Assembly (NCBI RefSeq): GCF_013402915.1
Contig: NC_050720.1
Location: 186,001-250,000, forward strand
Source of the DNA: Zygotorulaspora mrakii
Taxonomy: Eukaryota; Ascomycota; Saccharomycetes; Saccharomycetales; Saccharomycetaceae
Reading direction: 5' to 3'
DNA length: 64,000 nucleotides
Below the pieces are notes generated by a model. That model was not told the origin of the DNA, made no database searches, and worked only from the letters and a program-made list of their open reading frames with translations. Position 1 is the first letter of the stretch. Each line of letters begins with the position of its first letter. Positions 59,799-64,000 of this stretch are shown in pieces. Position numbers and translations under genes: made by a program.

Positions 59799-60248
59799 AT
59801 GGCATCCCTATACCACATTGGCAGTGCCACAAAGCAGCAAATTCAAAAATTTCGTATATCTACGTCTAGATCAGAAAAGATTAGGTTTCTTCCCATCAAA
59901 ATTGAACCCAAACCATCATATGAGATTGTGATTGACGAGGAATCCCTCGAAGAACTGGAAGACGCCGAAGAATTAAGTGGCCTGACAGATGCACTGCCAA
60001 ATAATTGTCCCAGATTCCTACTACTAGCCTACCCAATAACTAAGAAAGATGGTATAAAACAAGTCCCACTGGTCCTTCTGTACTGGAAACCGGCAACCGT
60101 GGTTTCACCAGAATGGAAGATGCTCTACGCGGGTGCTCTTGAGCAGGTAAGAAGTGAGTGTGCACCACGACAACTAGTCGAGGTCAGTTCAGGACTAGAA
60201 GAAGAGGAAGATATTGAAGAACTGCAGAAGCAGATTGAAGCAAATTGA
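59799..60248 (+). CDS. AIM7: Aim7, glia-maturation-factor homolog
   Basis: 149 residues, as in S. cerevisiae, from ATG 59799; the reading frame continues upstream without another ATG. The ADF-homology fold shows KIEPKPSYEIVIDEE, FLLLAYPITKKDG and VLLYWKPATVVSPEWKMLYAG. GMF binds Arp2/3, disassembles branched actin and inhibits nucleation. It ends in a helical, acidic tail. Corresponds to YDR063W. Confidence 0.95.
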   Translation: MASLYHIGSATKQQIQKFRISTSRSEKIRFLPIKIEPKPSYEIVIDEESLEELEDAEELSGLTDALPNNCPRFLLLAYPITKKDGIKQVPLVLLYWKPATVVSPEWKMLYAGALEQVRSECAPRQLVEVSSGLEEEEDIEELQKQIEAN

Positions 60249-60582
60249 AGTAAATTGACATACGTACTACATGTAGATGTATGTGTCCCCTTTATAAAAA
60301 GAGCTGAAAATTCTGAAAAGTTGGTGGACTGCTTGCTGTATAAACACCTAGACACCAAATAAGTCAACCCAACATCCGATCACCAGAATGATAATTTTTA
60401 TGTTTTCGTTTTTTCAAGACAACGCGAGAGGGAACGCGAACGCACTCAATGCCGACAAACTGTTACAGCTGTGGTCTGCTTGGTCGAGTACATACCTGAA
60501 AAGATATATATGTCGATGTGAACTTCTGTAATACTCGAGGTGGTCTCTGTTGAAGGAATAGTAACGTACTAAATCTAGCAAA
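60249..60582 (+). promoter_or_regulatory. RPS13 promoter
   Basis: 334 bp. CAACCCAACATCC near 60365-60377, about 210 bp before the ATG, is a possible but imperfect Rap1 site. No gene is seen. Confidence 0.4.
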
Positions 60583-61561
60583 ATGGGTCGTCTACACAGC
60601 AAAGTATGTCATTAATGAAGCTCTAGGAGCTTATATGCAATTTGTAACTCAAATTTGCAAAACTATATGCGGTGAACTGACGATAAGTCGTTAATGTTCA
60701 GTCACATATAAACTTCGGATCATTTCATTCTGTTTTCCGGTGTACGTCAAAAAGATCGGTGCTTATGCTATATGAGCAGTGCCTCTCTTTTAGAGACTCT
60801 TCATGAGATCTCGCGGCGTATTAGCTGGGTGATTCCAATCTTTTTTATTCTACATGCCGGATGTCGTGAGTGCTCTCATGTTGAGCCATTCATGCTTCTG
60901 TGAGGCATTAGATGTCAGTGGATGATTCCACTATTCATGTGGAACTGTAAAGTGGAGTCCTTTTACAAGCTGGAGCATGAGGCCGTGTGTGCACGGTTTC
61001 CAGTCACGTAAACGATGCAACTGTGGAAACAGTCAGTGGAATGTGAGGAAGGGCAATTTTTGTTGGCAATCTTCATCATGGTTCATCTTTTACTAACAAT
61101 TCCATTCATTGTGTTTTTTTCAATAGGGTAAAGGTATCTCTTCTTCCGCTATTCCATACTCCAGAAATGCACCAGCTTGGTTCAAGTTGTCGTCTGAAGC
61201 TGTTGTTGAGCAAATCATCAAGTACGCCAGAAAGGGTTTGACTCCTTCTCAAATCGGTGTCTTGTTGAGAGATGCCCACGGTGTTACTCAAGCTAAGGTT
61301 ATCACTGGTAACAAGATTATGAGAATTTTGAAATCTAACGGTTTCGCTCCAGAAATTCCAGAAGACTTGTACTTCTTGATCAAGAAGGCTGTCTCCGTCA
61401 GAAAGCATTTGGAAAGAAACAGAAAGGACAAGGATGCTAAGTTCAGATTAATTTTGATCGAATCCAGAATCCACAGATTGGCTAGATACTACAGAACTGT
61501 CTCTGTCTTGCCACCAAACTGGAAGTACGAATCTGCTACTGCTTCAGCTTTGGTTAACTGA
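60583..61561 (+). CDS. RPS13: Ribosomal protein uS15 (Rps13), spliced
   Basis: Exon 1 60583-60603 (MGRLHSK) and exon 2 61127-61561 give 151 residues, the S. cerevisiae length. Exon 2 runs [19 protein letters not shown] to the end, ASALVN. uS15 binds the junction of helices 20-22 of 18S rRNA and contacts the large subunit. Codon use is strongly optimised, as for RPL1. Corresponds to YDR064W, which has an intron at the same place. Confidence 0.98.
60604..61126 (+). other. RPS13 spliceosomal intron (523 bp)
   Basis: Donor GTATGT after 21 coding bases, branch TACTAAC at 61091-61097, acceptor AATAG ending at 61126. The long intron is typical of yeast ribosomal protein genes. I looked for C/D or H/ACA snoRNA boxes and saw no convincing pair. 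Confidence 0.95.
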
Positions 61562-61779
61562 GGTGCTTTCATGGCTGTTTCAATTTTATCTTTTTTCATA
61601 TCGATTGTATAGTTAAAAATTTCGGTTTAGCACTTTCAATATCTCATCTCATTTGCATATCATAATACTGAAAAAAAGTTATTATCATTCTTCTATTAGC
61701 TCTCGTACACTAGTATTCTCTTATAGATGGTGGCTTCTCAACGTGCTACATTGAAAGAAACTAAAAAAGTGAAAAATAA

Positions 61780-61853
61780 TGATTTCGCCCAGGATCGAAC
61801 TGGGGACGTTCTGCGTGTTAAGCAGATGCCATAACCGACTAGACCACGAAACC
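61780..61853 (-). tRNA. tRNA-Val (anticodon AAC)
   Basis: 74 nt on the minus strand, ending in A73 without encoded CCA. The acceptor stem GGTTTCG pairs with CGAAATC (one G-T wobble). The D-arm begins TGGTCTAGTCGG, the anticodon arm is CTGCTTAACACGCAG with loop TTAACAC, and the T-arm carries GTTCGATCC. No intron. A T5 run at 61772-61776 just downstream is a pol III terminator. Confidence 0.97.
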
Positions 61854-62028
61854 ATTGTAATTTGATGAAATGTTTGGTCGATTAGGTAGCCCATACAGGG
61901 TTTATGAAGCCATATGACCCTTCCCCGGCATCTTAAACCGAAGTGCCCATCTCATCGGTCTACGAAAACTGCCATCAAGACCTCAGTTGACAGAAATCAT
62001 GCCTTGATATTACACTGTGGTCCAGCTT

Positions 62029-63144
62029 ATGGTTCAAAATTTTGGTGAGTTGGCCTCACATCGACTGTATGTTCTCACTTTGTTCCGACATACTTTGCGA
62101 AATGCCAACAGATATTGTTATTCTGTGCACCTTCGGAACAGAATACACAAAGTTGTCAAAACTGTAATCTGGAAACACAGGTTCGACAAGTCTAGTTGGA
62201 CTGTTTATTCTTTGTTGAAGAAATTGCTTTTTCTGAATGAGCAACTGACCCATGGAGATGTATGGGCAGTTTGGCCAATGCTAACACAATTCTCAAAGAA
62301 GAAGAAGCCCTTCCATGGTAGTGAGTTAGCGACCATCGTAAAACAATTGAAAACAGACAATCCTGTCAGTGCATTAAGAAATATCGAGGAGGAGAGACAA
62401 CGCCATATACTTGCGAGGTATATTAACCATCAGCAAGGAAACAATAGACTGCCGCACAACATACCGGAGGAATACAAAGTGAAATTACTGTTGCCGATGG
62501 CCATGCATGAAGATGCGATGCTCAGGTTGTTAAAAATTCAGCATCAGCTAAATAAAGGGGTACCTAAAGTCTTCCTAACCCATACTTCAGCGGGATCGAG
62601 CAGAATTTGGTTCGTCAGGTCAGCCCTGAACAAATCAAGAGCACAATCGAAAGCGCTTGGGGTGTTGTTACGTGCAGAAAAGAAAAAATCGCAGAAAAGG
62701 CTGGATGCTTTGGAAAGATGTAGGCAAAATGCGGTGTGGGCTTTAGAGGAAGCGATTTGGGAGCAGGCACTAGAAGGAGACATTTGTTCACATCGTGATG
62801 TATCAAGGCATTTGAGCGAGTTGCAGAATTCGGTGGTAGAACGTAGTCATCAAACAGACTCAGATATCGAACCCACCAAACTGCAGATGTGGTTAAATCC
62901 TATTAAAGAGGTAATGAACATGCTAACAAACCAGCAACAAGAAAAAATGAGATTTTTCAGAAACTACAAAGATGAAGTACTAGTTAATGGAGGTAGATTC
63001 AAAATGTGGGAACGCAAAAGTCATCTTATGCATGATAGGAGAGTAAAAAGATTCAAACAACTAGTGAAAAGTGAACTTGAACGAGTGTCGCCATTCTTAT
63101 CAGGACATGACCTCCCGTCGCTACTCAATAAGTATAAATTTTGA
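62029..63144 (+). CDS. RRG1: Rrg1, mitochondrial genome maintenance / 5' tRNA processing factor
   Basis: 371 residues from ATG 62029 (S. cerevisiae 365); MVQNFGELASH matches MAQNFGKIPSH. The N-terminus is basic and nearly acid-free after residue 6, consistent with mitochondrial import. Conserved segments are RIWFVRSALNKSRAQSK, AVWALEEAIWEQ and HDLPSLLNKYKF. Loss of Rrg1 in S. cerevisiae causes respiratory failure and loss of mitochondrial DNA, and it supports mitochondrial tRNA 5' processing. Matches YDR065C. No known enzymatic motif. Confidence 0.92.
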   Translation: MVQNFGELASHRLYVLTLFRHTLRNANRYCYSVHLRNRIHKVVKTVIWKHRFDKSSWTVYSLLKKLLFLNEQLTHGDVWAVWPMLTQFSKKKKPFHGSELATIVKQLKTDNPVSALRNIEEERQRHILARYINHQQGNNRLPHNIPEEYKVKLLLPMAMHEDAMLRLLKIQHQLNKGVPKVFLTHTSAGSSRIWFVRSALNKSRAQSKALGVLLRAEKKKSQKRLDALERCRQNAVWALEEAIWEQALEGDICSHRDVSRHLSELQNSVVERSHQTDSDIEPTKLQMWLNPIKEVMNMLTNQQQEKMRFFRNYKDEVLVNGGRFKMWERKSHLMHDRRVKRFKQLVKSELERVSPFLSGHDLPSLLNKYKF

Positions 63145-63217
63145 ATGAGAAAAGTTGGGTTTTTTTATTATACATTTAATATTTATATGTATCACCAAAA
63201 CCAAAAAGTGTGGTTAC

Positions 63218-63919
63218 TTATTCATCATCATCCTTTGTCAAATCTCCTAAAATGCTCGGTTTGTCATTTTCAATTATGTTGATCTCAGCAAGCCATTTTG
63301 ATAAATCCTCTTCCATTTCCTGATCGTCATCCTTGTGCTCTTGATTAGCTCCGTTATTAATTCCCAACTTCCTTAGACCTGCTATCAAAGACTTAATATC
63401 ATCTTCAGAAGCTTTTTGTCGTAATAATTCTTCGAACAGCTCAATTCGATATTTCTCGTCTATCTCTTTCTTTTCTTGTGGTGAATTATGTACCAAGTGA
63501 ACGCCTGTCCTCGCAAACAGAGCCTCGTCTGAAAGCTGCACTTCGTAAAATTGGGAGCATCTGAAGTGAAACTTGCTACAATATATGGAAAGGTACGCAT
63601 ATGGGTTGTTTTCCCAAAGGAACCTTTTTGTAGTATAATCAATAGAAAATGGATCCCGCAGCCTCTCAGGTTGTCTGTTGCACATTGGGTAACCACATTT
63701 TTTGTTTAAGTTCCTTTCGTCCAATAAATCTTGATATGTAGCAGGTGTTATCAGTCTTGCGAGATACTTAAGTGTTGCTTCATCTTTGCAATGAGAATCG
63801 CACAAGAGCTCTATTATTTCTAGTGATATTATTTCCGCTTCACGAATTGATAACTGTCTGTGTTTTTGGAATGGCCCCAACGCCACATTTTGAAATTCTT
63901 CAATACCACTCATACGCAT
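63218..63919 (-). CDS. RTR1: Rtr1/Rtr2, RNA polymerase II CTD phosphatase
   Basis: 233 residues (S. cerevisiae Rtr1 226). Starts are possible at 63919 or 63913 (MSGIEE). The RPAP2/Rtr1 zinc domain shows CGYPMC and YCSKFHFRCSQFY, with FQKHRQLSIREAE upstream. The C-terminus (DDDQEMEEDLSKWLAEI) matches the family. Rtr1 acts on Ser5/Tyr5-phosphorylated CTD in the initiation-elongation transition and in Pol II nuclear import. One gene for YER139C/YDR066C. Confidence 0.95.
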   Translation of the reverse strand: MRMSGIEEFQNVALGPFQKHRQLSIREAEIISLEIIELLCDSHCKDEATLKYLARLITPATYQDLLDERNLNKKCGYPMCNRQPERLRDPFSIDYTTKRFLWENNPYAYLSIYCSKFHFRCSQFYEVQLSDEALFARTGVHLVHNSPQEKKEIDEKYRIELFEELLRQKASEDDIKSLIAGLRKLGINNGANQEHKDDDQEMEEDLSKWLAEINIIENDKPSILGDLTKDDDE

Positions 63920-64000
63920 TTATCAGCTTTCAAAGTCTGCCTCAAATGGTTTGATGCGACAATTACTATTTTATCGCATTTTGATAAAAAGGTATGCACT

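Noticed and set aside
60604..61126. Possible snoRNA in the long RPS13 intron
   Set aside because: No convincing C/D box pair or H/ACA hairpin with ACA tail was found, and the S. cerevisiae RPS13 intron is not a known snoRNA host.

Overview
The window is nuclear DNA of a budding yeast in the family Saccharomycetaceae. Genes are compact and mostly intronless. The four introns carry GTATGT donors and TACTAAC branch points, and nearly every protein is recognisably close to a Saccharomyces cerevisiae protein. One gene order here interleaves pairs of S. cerevisiae regions that arose in the whole-genome duplication. Positions 1-53442 run along S. cerevisiae YPL216-YPL229 and at the same time along YGL133-YGL139 followed by YMR172-YMR181. 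Positions 54052-63919 run along YER136-YER139 and YDR061-YDR066. Each duplicated pair is present once. That is the pattern of a lineage that never underwent the duplication. Zygosaccharomyces or Torulaspora and relatives are my best guess; the genus is not proven.

Layout. 1-14.2 kb: ITC1 (5' part only), BMS1, SAR1, PCL8/10, RPL1, MRM2, SEC27, covering chromatin remodelling, ribosome biogenesis, COPII/COPI transport, a Pho85 cyclin and a mitochondrial rRNA methylase. 14.5-24.7 kb: an unrecognised secretory protein in the YGL138 position, an FLC-type TRP-like channel, a Lon protease ending in Ser-Lys-Met (probably peroxisomal; S. cerevisiae has only the mitochondrial Lon Pim1), and the SelO-type AMPylase FMP40. 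25.3-31.6 kb: an osmotic-stress block with the transcription factor HOT1 next to DDR48, a PAI3-like proteinase A inhibitor and a GRE1/SIP18-like hydrophilin, whose N-termini resemble each other. A GC-rich non-coding island of about 2 kb with a perfect 14-bp hairpin surrounds the last of these. 32.4-53.4 kb: ECM5, MMT1/2, CHP1 (YPL225W), FPY1 (YMR178W), NEW1, SPT21, ALG5, CET1 and a small CCHC-knuckle protein.

After 53442 the order leaves that ancestral track, with a probable rearrangement breakpoint in 53443-53500. It continues with LSM2, GDI1, a YDR061W-type twin ABC ATPase, LCB2, AIM7, RPS13, tRNA-Val(AAC), RRG1 and RTR1. The four spliced genes (SAR1, SEC27, LSM2, RPS13) have first exons of only 18-54 nt.

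Several promoters carry textbook signals: RRPE+PAC before BMS1, MCB/SCB before SPT21, a CACGTG dyad between RPL1 and MRM2, and an E-box/Gcn4 composite before PCL8. I saw no transposon, CRISPR array, rRNA, centromere or telomere. No wholly new system is evident. The most unusual items are the PTS1-ending Lon, the hydrophilin cluster with its GC island and hairpin, the asymmetric twin ABC protein and the zinc-knuckle gene.
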